A stretch of 5,388 bases of DNA, taken from positions 7,530 to 12,917 of the forward strand of contig DADI01000019.1 of assembly GCA_002494975.1 (NCBI GenBank), written 5' to 3'. A program made the position numbers and the translations under genes. Of the stretch, positions 1 through 5,388 are shown piece by piece. Under the pieces are notes generated by a model. It was not told the origin of the DNA, made no database searches, and saw only the letters and a program-made list of their open reading frames with translations. The first letter of the stretch is position 1, and every line of letters begins with the position of its first letter. This stretch comes from Euryarchaeota archaeon UBA556. GTDB taxonomy: Archaea; Thermoplasmatota; Poseidoniia; Poseidoniales; Thalassarchaeaceae.

Positions 1-3000
1 GTTAGTAACCGGATCCCCATAGGTTGCTTCTACAATCAAATCAAAAGAAGTATCTGATTCTAATTGTAAAGCATATGAAAACGAATCATCGACTTCTTCT
101 GTACCTGTTGAGATATCACTAGTAAACCCTGCAAGAACAGAATTTATTGAACGGCCGAAGTCAGAAAATCCACCAATGAAAAAGGCCGCGCCGGATAGTC
201 CCTTGGTAGAATTAAATTCAGGAAGTACTAATTCAGAACCACCATCATTACCTGTTGGTATTTCAACTGAAAGGTGAGATGGGAGAGGATCTATCAAAGC
301 TAATGCAGATAGGCCTGATGAATCAGCAGTTGGAGCATTGTCTATGTTGATACTCATAGGTCTATCACCTGCAGATTTCAAGAAAGCAGTACCTCTTCCA
401 GAAGATCCTAACGCACCTTCTTCAATTGGGGATATCCATCCTAATTCTTTAATTCCGGTAAGGCGTGTTGATATCGTGGATGTTTCATTTATTGAATCAT
501 GATGGAATAAGAAATGGTCGCCGGTCATTGTTATTGGTTCGGATGCATTGGTAATCTGAACTTCCACTGTAGATATTGGCGTTTCAGCAATAAAACTTGT
601 TTGTTCGCCAAACTCAAAAATAAACTCTGCAGGCATGTCATGGATATTTGCGCCCTGCTTCTGATTGCCATCAAGACCTACATAGGTCATCAATTCAATA
701 CCCTCATTAGCAACATAACTTAGAGAACTTTCATCTATTAAAACAGATATATTATTAGGAATATCTGATAAATGCAGGCTCTGGAAAGAAAGATTATCGA
801 TAGAATTACTATCATGTTCAATAAAAGAAAATCTGAAAGGTTCACTAGAATCTGTAATTAGGCCAATTGATTGAGTTCCTAATACTTCATCATCACTAAA
901 TGTAAATTGTGAAAGACCACTAAACCTAACACTGGATGCTACTGGAACTAGTGGATCTCGTGCTCCAAATTCTCCCATTACCTGATCTAGACCTCGATCT
1001 TTAGAGATTATTACATGATTATCGAGAGTTACTGGATGAGGGCTGGAACCTATTTGCACAGCAAGTTCATCAATGTGCATATTTACTCTATCGGCAAGTA
1101 AATTATCAGTCATCAGTAAATTTACATCTCGCCCTGCAAATGAATTAAGCCCACCACTACCCGTATCTCCTGTAAGAACGGAGACTACTTCACTTGGAAC
1201 TGAATTAATTATATCGCCAATATCTAAAAACAAATTAACTAGATTTAGTATCACTGAATCTAAAATTTTGGACACAAAGTCAAGATTATCTCCACTATCA
1301 AGGCTTGTATCAGTTGCAGATGAACTGCCCAGTTCAAATGAACCATACAATGCTATCGAGGTTGGAATATTCTTCAATTCTAAGTGTATTTTACTATGAT
1401 CAGTGATTATGTCTCCACGTTTATGCCATGAATCATATTCTATAGACTGGATACTCTCTACAGAGCGAATAAGGACGAGGGTCTTTGGAGGATATGCAGG
1501 ATTTACAGGTAAAGTTGGATCATCAACATTCTGTGTTGTATCTCTAGAGAAGTTCTTTATTGCAATTATCATACCTAATTTTTCTGGCTGACCACCAGGT
1601 AGTTCTGGTGATGATTTAGAGCCTAGCATAGTAAATACTCTATCAATTTCATCTGCTGATAAACTGCCTGCTGGCATACCTCTGAGCCACCCAATACTGT
1701 CTGTTGAATTTCCTCTCATGTCGCCAGAGTTTTCCACGGGTTCACCTGCTTTATTTTCATGGAAATGAACATGAAGGTCGGCTCTACGATCTGCATAGTA
1801 TTCTATTGTATCAAGTGCATTTTCTCCAACGACACCAGGGTCTTCAGCTAATGTTGTATCCGTTCTAATCACTAAATTAACTTCAGATGGAAGTCGAGTA
1901 GATACACCATTAGGATGCACTGTTGCTTCTATGTAAGCAACTTCCCAGACTTCTCTGTCTCCGTCAGTATTTGCAGGCGAGAAGTGAACATACCCAAATC
2001 CAGCTACAACTCCACAAGAAATTTCATTGGAGGGGAGGGTGGACAACTCAATTTGAGAATAACGATCAGGGCAATACGTTTGTCCATTATTATTTATTGA
2101 AATAGCATATGGGGCAGAAAGACCAAGGAAAACAATATTTGACTCATCGGCACCTGGAATTGCTATTCCTAAACCAATGAAAGATATTAAACTTGTGACT
2201 AAGCTTGAACCTGCATCAGATATATCAAAAAAGATACGTTCTAAACCTATATTGATAGAAAAATCATTTGGGGGGGTAGTGAACTTTGAATCAATAACCC
2301 ATACATAACTTTCTCCACCAGTGAGTATTCCTTCAGAATATGCAAAAGCCTTCAGTAAAGATACTTGTAAGGTATCTAATTCGTTCCAATCAGGATCATC
2401 ACGACTATCTTCTAAAACTAGAACCGTAAAAGAAATTGTTGGCTTAATCCAAAGAGTATCCCCTTCTATGCCGAAATCATCTCCTAAATCAAAGGAAATT
2501 TCTAAGCCGACCTGAATATCATTATCTCCATCATCATCTATATCGATAGCATGTAGGAAGGAATTAGTCTCTGGGTCGAGTAATGAAAATAAACTTGTAG
2601 TGAATGTTACGACTTCAAATTTTTCAACTTCATTGCCATCTAAATCCATGTATTTGGTCCAGATTAAATAATCTGTCAAATTAAAAATTGTTTGCCAAAC
2701 TGTATCTACGGCACCAGGAGGTGATTTTTCTGGGTTAACTAGAAGTTCATATGGACCAGGGTGGGCAACTTCAGGAGGAGTAGTATCAACTATAGAGGCA
2801 TCAGAAAAAATATCTTCAATTCCAAAAATAGGGTCATTACTTGTTGTGTCTGCAACTGAGTTAGCTACTCCTTCAAGCGAAGGATTTGCCATGTTCTTAA
2901 CTAATTCTGATGAAATTACGCTTTCTCTTTCAGAAAGAACCGAAGTTAAATCGTCAAGAATCTCAAAGTCATCCGCACTAATTCTAGTCTCAGCAGTAAC

Positions 3001-3132
3001 TGAAGTTATTGGTGAAAACATTGGAAGTAAGAATATCAAGACAAGGAGTATTGTCTGGGAATGATTGATGCCCGGGGACCTGCGAATAATGCGTACAGCA
3101 CCTCCTTGCATGAACATACCTCTAAGATACAT
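1..3132 (-). CDS. Very large secreted beta-rich surface protein, family unrecognised (C-terminus off window)
   Basis: The frame is open without a stop from ATG at 3132 to base 1 (1044 codons), so the gene is partial at its 3' end. An in-frame TGA at 3171-3169 closes the frame upstream. The N-terminus is a Sec signal peptide: a basic stretch with R14, R17 and R18, a hydrophobic core at about residues 28-42 and a likely cleavage after A47 (VTA|ET). Residues 52-82 look like an amphipathic helix. The rest is mostly alternating hydrophobic/polar strands rich in Asp, Ser, Thr and Asn, with an acidic loop DIDDDGDND at 197-205, an HVHFH strand at 454-458, many N-x-S/T sequons and only two cysteines (C354, C373). 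Two diverged modules repeat at about 692-803 and 858-962, with a partial third at 582-597. No membrane anchor is seen in the visible part; one could lie beyond the window. I infer an exported surface or matrix protein. Its function is unknown and I recognise no named family. Alternative starts are Met6 and Met8; Met8 has AGAGGT six bases upstream. Confidence 0.9.
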   Translation of the reverse strand, partial: MYLRGMFMQGGAVRIIRRSPGINHSQTILLVLIFLLPMFSPITSVTAETRISADDFEILDDLTSVLSERESVISSELVKNMANPSLEGVANSVADTTSNDPIFGIEDIFSDASIVDTTPPEVAHPGPYELLVNPEKSPPGAVDTVWQTIFNLTDYLIWTKYMDLDGNEVEKFEVVTFTTSLFSLLDPETNSFLHAIDIDDDGDNDIQVGLEISFDLGDDFGIEGDTLWIKPTISFTVLVLEDSRDDPDWNELDTLQVSLLKAFAYSEGILTGGESYVWVIDSKFTTPPNDFSINIGLERIFFDISDAGSSLVTSLISFIGLGIAIPGADESNIVFLGLSAPYAISINNNGQTYCPDRYSQIELSTLPSNEISCGVVAGFGYVHFSPANTDGDREVWEVAYIEATVHPNGVSTRLPSEVNLVIRTDTTLAEDPGVVGENALDTIEYYADRRADLHVHFHENKAGEPVENSGDMRGNSTDSIGWLRGMPAGSLSADEIDRVFTMLGSKSSPELPGGQPEKLGMIIAIKNFSRDTTQNVDDPTLPVNPAYPPKTLVLIRSVESIQSIEYDSWHKRGDIITDHSKIHLELKNIPTSIALYGSFELGSSSATDTSLDSGDNLDFVSKILDSVILNLVNLFLDIGDIINSVPSEVVSVLTGDTGSGGLNSFAGRDVNLLMTDNLLADRVNMHIDELAVQIGSSPHPVTLDNHVIISKDRGLDQVMGEFGARDPLVPVASSVRFSGLSQFTFSDDEVLGTQSIGLITDSSEPFRFSFIEHDSNSIDNLSFQSLHLSDIPNNISVLIDESSLSYVANEGIELMTYVGLDGNQKQGANIHDMPAEFIFEFGEQTSFIAETPISTVEVQITNASEPITMTGDHFLFHHDSINETSTISTRLTGIKELGWISPIEEGALGSSGRGTAFLKSAGDRPMSINIDNAPTADSSGLSALALIDPLPSHLSVEIPTGNDGGSELVLPEFNSTKGLSGAAFFIGGFSDFGRSINSVLAGFTSDISTGTEEVDDSFSYALQLESDTSFDLIVEATYGDPVTN
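247..561 (-). repeat. Protein-level repeat module, copy 2, in the secreted giant
   Basis: Residues 858-962 of the secreted giant. The module opens VQITNASEPITMTGDHFLFH, passes through STRLTGIKEL and closes with ALALIDPLPSHLSVEI, matching copy 1 in order and nearly in spacing (opening to closing strands 85 residues apart here and 93 in copy 1). Confidence 0.55.
724..1059 (-). repeat. Protein-level repeat module, copy 1, in the secreted giant
   Basis: Residues 692-803 of the secreted giant. The module opens VQIGSSPHPVTLDNHVIISK, passes through SVRFSGLSQF and closes with SLHLSDIPNNISVLI. It aligns by eye with residues 858-962. The strand-turn pattern suggests a beta sandwich. Similarity is in protein only; no DNA repeat is visible, so the duplication is old. 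Confidence 0.55.
3118..3123 (-). promoter_or_regulatory. Shine-Dalgarno-like AGAGGT favouring the Met8 start
   Basis: AGAGGT lies six bases before the ATG at 3111, the eighth codon of the longest version of the secreted giant. The first ATG (3132) has no purine-rich match at usual spacing. If this site is used, the protein begins MQGGAVRI and the signal peptide n-region is shorter. Confidence 0.4.
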
Positions 3133-3202
3133 GGTAAAGGTTATTCCCCTACCTGATACAACATAAAATCAATTTTTTCTCATTTCTGAAAGATGGAGGA
3201 AA
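3133..3202 (-). promoter_or_regulatory. 70-base gap with possible weak archaeal promoter for the secreted giant
   Basis: Read on the minus strand, the gap begins pyrimidine-rich (TTTCCTCC at 3202-3195), then an A-rich run AGAAAAAATT (3180-3171) leads into GATTTTATG (3170-3162). This could be a BRE/TATA pair placing transcription start near 3140, just ahead of the first ATG. The TATA match is poor and no hairpin or long T run shows termination of the DoxX-like gene, so read-through from upstream is as likely. Confidence 0.3.
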
Positions 3203-3610
3203 CTAACCTAAATTATATTGTTTAGATGATTTCCTTCCAATCCATATACAAACCGAGATTAATAAAATCTGTACTGTTGCCCTAAATATGTGCCAATTAG
3301 TTCCAAACTTTGAACCTCCTATCGCAATATCATTTACCCACATATTGAAATTTGCTGCGTACAAAACAACCAACATTAAAGCAATACCATAACCAGAAAT
3401 TTCACGAGTTTTAGGAATAATCAAACCGATTCCTAATACTATCTCAAATACTCCACTAGCGTATACCCAAAATGTAGGATAGCCAATTAAATCAGGAACT
3501 ATTGGTTCGAACCATGCTGGATCTTGAAAATGTAAAATTCCAATCCAAATTAATGGTAGACCAAGAATTAATGACAATATTGTCAATAAAACCTTAATCA
3601 TAATAATCAC
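3203..3610 (-). CDS. DoxX-like four-helix membrane protein
   Basis: The product is 135 residues, normal for the DoxX/DoxD-like family of small four-helix inner-membrane proteins. Predicted helices are at about 7-28, 46-66, 71-90 and 108-125. Family-like features are a His-Phe at the end of helix 1 (H27-F28) followed by DP and a WFEPIVPDL loop, SGVFEI plus a Gly-rich stretch in helix 2 (52-63) ending in PKTRE, a YAANFNMW segment closing helix 3, and an Arg and Gln in helix 4 (R110, Q114). DoxX relatives have been linked to quinone or thiosulfate oxidation and to redox-stress complexes, but most are uncharacterised, so no reaction is assigned. The start is GTG at 3610-3608, overlapping the upstream TGA as GTGA. 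An ATG three codons later (3601) with GAGTGA just upstream is an equally good start, giving 132 residues. The stop is TAG at 3205-3203. The overlap suggests translational coupling to the PKD protein gene. Confidence 0.82.
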   Translation of the reverse strand: MIIMIKVLLTILSLILGLPLIWIGILHFQDPAWFEPIVPDLIGYPTFWVYASGVFEIVLGIGLIIPKTREISGYGIALMLVVLYAANFNMWVNDIAIGGSKFGTNWHIFRATVQILLISVCIWIGRKSSKQYNLG

Positions 3611-5388
3611 TCAAAACGAATTGTCTCAATTGATTCACAATGTGGGCAAGTCGTTCGAGCCACATCCACGCCCTCGGGCATATCTACTTCGAACAATTTC
3701 TCACAGTTAGAACAAGCGCTCCGGACTGTTCTGTTACGTGTAACAGGTTCAGGTTCTGGCTCTGGCTCAGGTTCAGGTTCAAGTTCGGGTGCCTCGACAA
3801 CTTCAGAACCAGGAAGAGAAATACCTGCAAGAGGATCTTCTGAAGGAGTCCATATCTCTCCTGAATTCGCTATATCATCAAATACATGTTCAACATTTTC
3901 TATATCGACTGCATCATCTTCCAAGAAAGCAGAAAGTAACTCACTTGCTTGACTGTTCGTTGGGGCGGAAGTTGGAGGCGGAGAAGAAGCCATTAGTTCC
4001 GCTAAATCTGGGTCTAATTCAATTGATGAAGAAATCGTTGGTGTACCTGAAGGAGGAGGGGTAGGAAGTCCTGACATCCCCGAAGAGTAGCCACCGAAGT
4101 CCGTTTGCATACCCTGTTGTGAAAGAGGATTTACTGGATTTGATGAGCTGCCCCACATTGCTTTCTGTTCTTCAACAGAAGGAGGTGCTACATCTTTCGT
4201 AACTTCTTCTTCAGACTGTTCGGCTAATATTGCTGCTATTTTCCTATTCTCTAGTATTCTAAAAGTTACAAAACCGAGTATTGCAAGTACTACCGCTATA
4301 ACTACTATTATTGTAATGATTGATAACCAATCAATACCTTCTGAATTTCCAGTTGGCGACACTACAGTAACTAATATTTCTGCCTCTGTAGTGAGGCCTT
4401 CATCATTCTCAATAGTGCAGACTACCCAAAATACTCCCGCTTTAGGAAATACGTGATTGACTTGAGGGCCGACACCTTCATTGTCATTAGAAGTGACACC
4501 ATCACCATCAGAATCTTTGTCTCTATCAAAATCCCAAGTATAGATTAAATTGGTTGATTCAGAATCAGTTGCTGGAACTGAAAAGGGGTAAGCTTGGTTA
4601 ACTACGACTTGTAACTCTGACATAAATGTTGAATCTATACTAGGGGGGGTTGGATCGTATAGATTGATATTTGCAACATCATCTGTTATTAGTCCTGAAT
4701 TATCTGTAACTCGAAGAGTTATAGTATGCATTCCTGAAATATATGATGAGTCAAAAATATGACTAAATGAGGTTGCTGATGAATCAGTACCTGAATATGT
4801 TTCTGAAACCACACCATCGACTAACCATTCAACAGTTGCGACGCCATAATTATCTGAAAATTGCCCACTAAGTACTATGTTTTCTCCATAACCACGAGTT
4901 ATATCTGATGTGATATCAATATTGGCAACAGGATTAGAAATATCTCTAACTTCTATATCCTTGAAAACTGTTGAACTACGTGAATCTGTAGAAACAACAG
5001 TTAATTTGAGTGTGAAATTTGTTGGAGTGTCCCAAGAAACATCTGTTGAGAATCCGTTAACATCATTGAATCCATCTCCATCAATATCCCAATTCACACT
5101 ATCAATTTGGTTTGAGAGATTTGGTGTTTCACTTGCATTTAATGTAATGATTTCTCCTACATCAATTAAAGTTAGAGAATCAGAGTTTGAGAGTACTGCT
5201 TGGACAACTGGTGTCAAAGAAGAAACGACAGTTGTGGCAACGTCTGTAGTCCCTGCACCTCCTGCCCCTGCGCGATTATCTACAATCATGTAAAGGGGAA
5301 TTTCAGTGTATGGAGATATTGCAGACCAAACTGTACTTCCAGAACTTGTGACCGAGAGTAAATCTGCTTGATTGATTCTTGAGGCAGC
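3607..5388 (-). CDS. PKD-repeat membrane protein with cytoplasmic zinc ribbon (N-terminus off window)
   Basis: The frame is open from the window edge to TGA at 3609-3607, giving 593 visible residues. The ATG at 5289 is probably internal: 33 more in-frame codons precede it without a stop, and no signal peptide follows it. With that Met as residue 1, the order is: the end of an N-terminal beta domain (IPLYMIVDN across residue 1); three PKD/Ig-like domains at about 35-116, 117-211 and 214-311; a transmembrane helix at 321-345 followed by basic residues R344, R349 and K350; a 180-residue acidic Pro/Ser-rich linker; a Glu-Pro run at 503-515; and a zinc ribbon with C526, C529, C548 and C551. PKD signs include WDIDGDG, WDFDRDKDSDGDG, HVFPKAGVF and RVTDNSG. 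I infer a type I topology with PKD domains outside and the ribbon in the cytoplasm. The role may be adhesion or sensing with an intracellular partner, but no substrate can be named. A DoxX-like gene follows with a 4-base overlap. Confidence 0.9.
   Translation of the reverse strand, partial: AASRINQADLLSVTSSGSTVWSAISPYTEIPLYMIVDNRAGAGGAGTTDVATTVVSSLTPVVQAVLSNSDSLTLIDVGEIITLNASETPNLSNQIDSVNWDIDGDGFNDVNGFSTDVSWDTPTNFTLKLTVVSTDSRSSTVFKDIEVRDISNPVANIDITSDITRGYGENIVLSGQFSDNYGVATVEWLVDGVVSETYSGTDSSATSFSHIFDSSYISGMHTITLRVTDNSGLITDDVANINLYDPTPPSIDSTFMSELQVVVNQAYPFSVPATDSESTNLIYTWDFDRDKDSDGDGVTSNDNEGVGPQVNHVFPKAGVFWVVCTIENDEGLTTEAEILVTVVSPTGNSEGIDWLSIITIIVVIAVVLAILGFVTFRILENRKIAAILAEQSEEEVTKDVAPPSVEEQKAMWGSSSNPVNPLSQQGMQTDFGGYSSGMSGLPTPPPSGTPTISSSIELDPDLAELMASSPPPTSAPTNSQASELLSAFLEDDAVDIENVEHVFDDIANSGEIWTPSEDPLAGISLPGSEVVEAPELEPEPEPEPEPEPVTRNRTVRSACSNCEKLFEVDMPEGVDVARTTCPHCESIETIRFE
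3637..3714 (-). other. C-terminal zinc ribbon (CxxC-18-CxxC)
   Basis: CSNC at residues 526-529 and CPHC at 548-551 of the PKD protein are separated by 18 residues including LFEVDMPEGVDVART. The pattern resembles the MJ0042-type short zinc finger (CxxC, aromatic plus Val strand, acidic turn, then a CPxC knuckle). It should bind one zinc ion. It sits at the extreme C-terminus on the predicted cytoplasmic side, and is more likely a protein-binding or structural tip than a DNA-binding domain. Confidence 0.8.
3745..3786 (-). repeat. Seven-unit hexamer repeat coding Glu-Pro
   Basis: On the plus strand seven consecutive six-base units (AGGTTC twice, TGGCTC twice, AGGTTC twice, AAGTTC) run in frame. 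On the minus strand they encode one Glu-Leu followed by six Glu-Pro pairs, an extended acidic spacer just before the C-terminal zinc ribbon. The paired unit variants suggest growth by duplication of 12-base or longer blocks. Confidence 0.9.
4255..4329 (-). other. Single transmembrane helix of the PKD protein
   Basis: Residues 321-345 are a continuous run of Ile, Val, Leu, Ala and Phe, entered from GNSEGID and left through ILENRK. The positive charges on the downstream side and PKD domains upstream place the N-terminal part outside and the zinc-ribbon tail inside the cell. Confidence 0.9.
4357..4650 (-). other. PKD domain 3 with thrombospondin-3-like acidic insert
   Basis: Residues 214-311 of the PKD protein follow a DPTPPSID linker. 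They contain IYTWDFD, then an insert with Asp at 253, 255, 257, 259, 261, 263 and 269, resembling a thrombospondin type 3 calcium repeat placed in the PKD turn. HVFPKAGVFWVV and ENDEG follow, the standard PKD ending. C291 is the only cysteine in the visible ectodomain. Confidence 0.7.
4657..4941 (-). other. PKD/Ig-like domain 2
   Basis: Residues 117-211 of the PKD protein start with NPVANIDI and a GENIVLSGQFSDNYG strand, carry VEWLVDG in place of the usual PKD tryptophan-acidic turn, and end with HTITLRVTDNSG, a typical PKD/Ig-like closing strand pair. It lacks the acidic calcium-type loop of its two neighbours. Confidence 0.65.
4942..5187 (-). other. PKD-like domain 1 with acidic calcium-type loop
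   Basis: Residues 35-116 of the PKD protein (counted from Met at 5289) show the usual PKD order: a strand ending in GEIITLNAS, a WDIDGDGFNDVNG turn at 67-79, then a TLKLTVVSTDSRSSTV strand pair. Asp residues at 68, 70, 72 and 76 at alternating positions look like a calcium-binding loop; binding itself is inferred. Confidence 0.7.

Noticed and set aside
1073..1399. Plus-strand open frame of 108 codons
   Set aside because: It is antisense to the continuous minus-strand frame of the secreted giant, has no recognisable product and no ribosome site. The same holds for the shorter plus-strand frames at 514, 1403, 1915, 1923, 2321, 2846, 3640 and 3789.
3064..3111. Twin-arginine (Tat) signal in the secreted giant
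   Set aside because: The Arg pair (residues 17-18) is followed by SPGINH, not the Tat pattern of RR-x-Phe/Leu-hydrophobic, and the hydrophobic core is strong. A Sec signal fits better.
3133..3202. Transcription terminator after the DoxX-like gene
   Set aside because: There is only a short mixed pyrimidine run (TTTCCTCC), no inverted repeat and no long T tract, so termination here cannot be supported.
4910..5293. Plus-strand open frame of 127 codons
   Set aside because: It lies antisense inside the PKD gene, whose domains are clear on the minus strand. Its Ser/Thr/Glu-rich product is a mirror of the minus-strand codons and shows no domain or start signal.
1..5388. CRISPR array, insertion sequence, tRNA or rRNA
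   Set aside because: No regularly spaced direct repeats, terminal inverted repeats, transposase motifs or RNA gene signatures are visible, and coding frames occupy nearly all of the window.

Overview
This window holds three genes, all on the minus strand, read from high to low coordinates. They cover it almost end to end. Both outer genes run off the window: the upstream gene lacks its true start beyond base 5388, and the downstream gene lacks its stop beyond base 1. Nothing on the plus strand looks like a gene.

The DNA is visibly AT-rich. The protein style suggests a planktonic marine Thermoplasmatota archaeon (Poseidoniales / Marine Group II-III type): a PKD ectodomain, one membrane helix, a long acidic Pro/Ser-rich tail with a Glu-Pro run, and a terminal two-CxxC zinc ribbon, next to a giant Sec-secreted beta-rich protein. 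This placement is an inference from gene style; the window has no rRNA or informational marker gene to confirm it.

Layout in transcription order. (1) 5388 to 3607: type I-like membrane protein with three PKD/Ig-like domains outside, one transmembrane helix, and a cytoplasmic zinc ribbon. (2) 3610 to 3203: a four-helix DoxX-like membrane protein whose GTG start overlaps the previous stop by 4 bases, implying translational coupling. (3) 3202 to 3133: a 70-base gap with a possible weak promoter. (4) 3132 to 1: the first 1044 codons of a very large secreted protein with a clear signal peptide, acidic calcium-loop-like motifs, a single cysteine pair and diverged tandem beta-sandwich modules. I do not recognise its family.

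The three genes are probably co-transcribed, or at least the first two are. Two of the products are built mainly of extracellular beta domains, so the locus looks like a cell-surface module (adhesion, matrix or sensing). The role of the DoxX-like protein in it is unknown. There is no mobile element, CRISPR array, RNA gene or strong terminator. The most notable points are the uncharacterised secreted giant with its internal repeats, the linkage of a surface receptor-like protein carrying a cytoplasmic zinc ribbon to a DoxX protein, and an ambiguous start of the giant, where a textbook Shine-Dalgarno sequence precedes an in-frame ATT.
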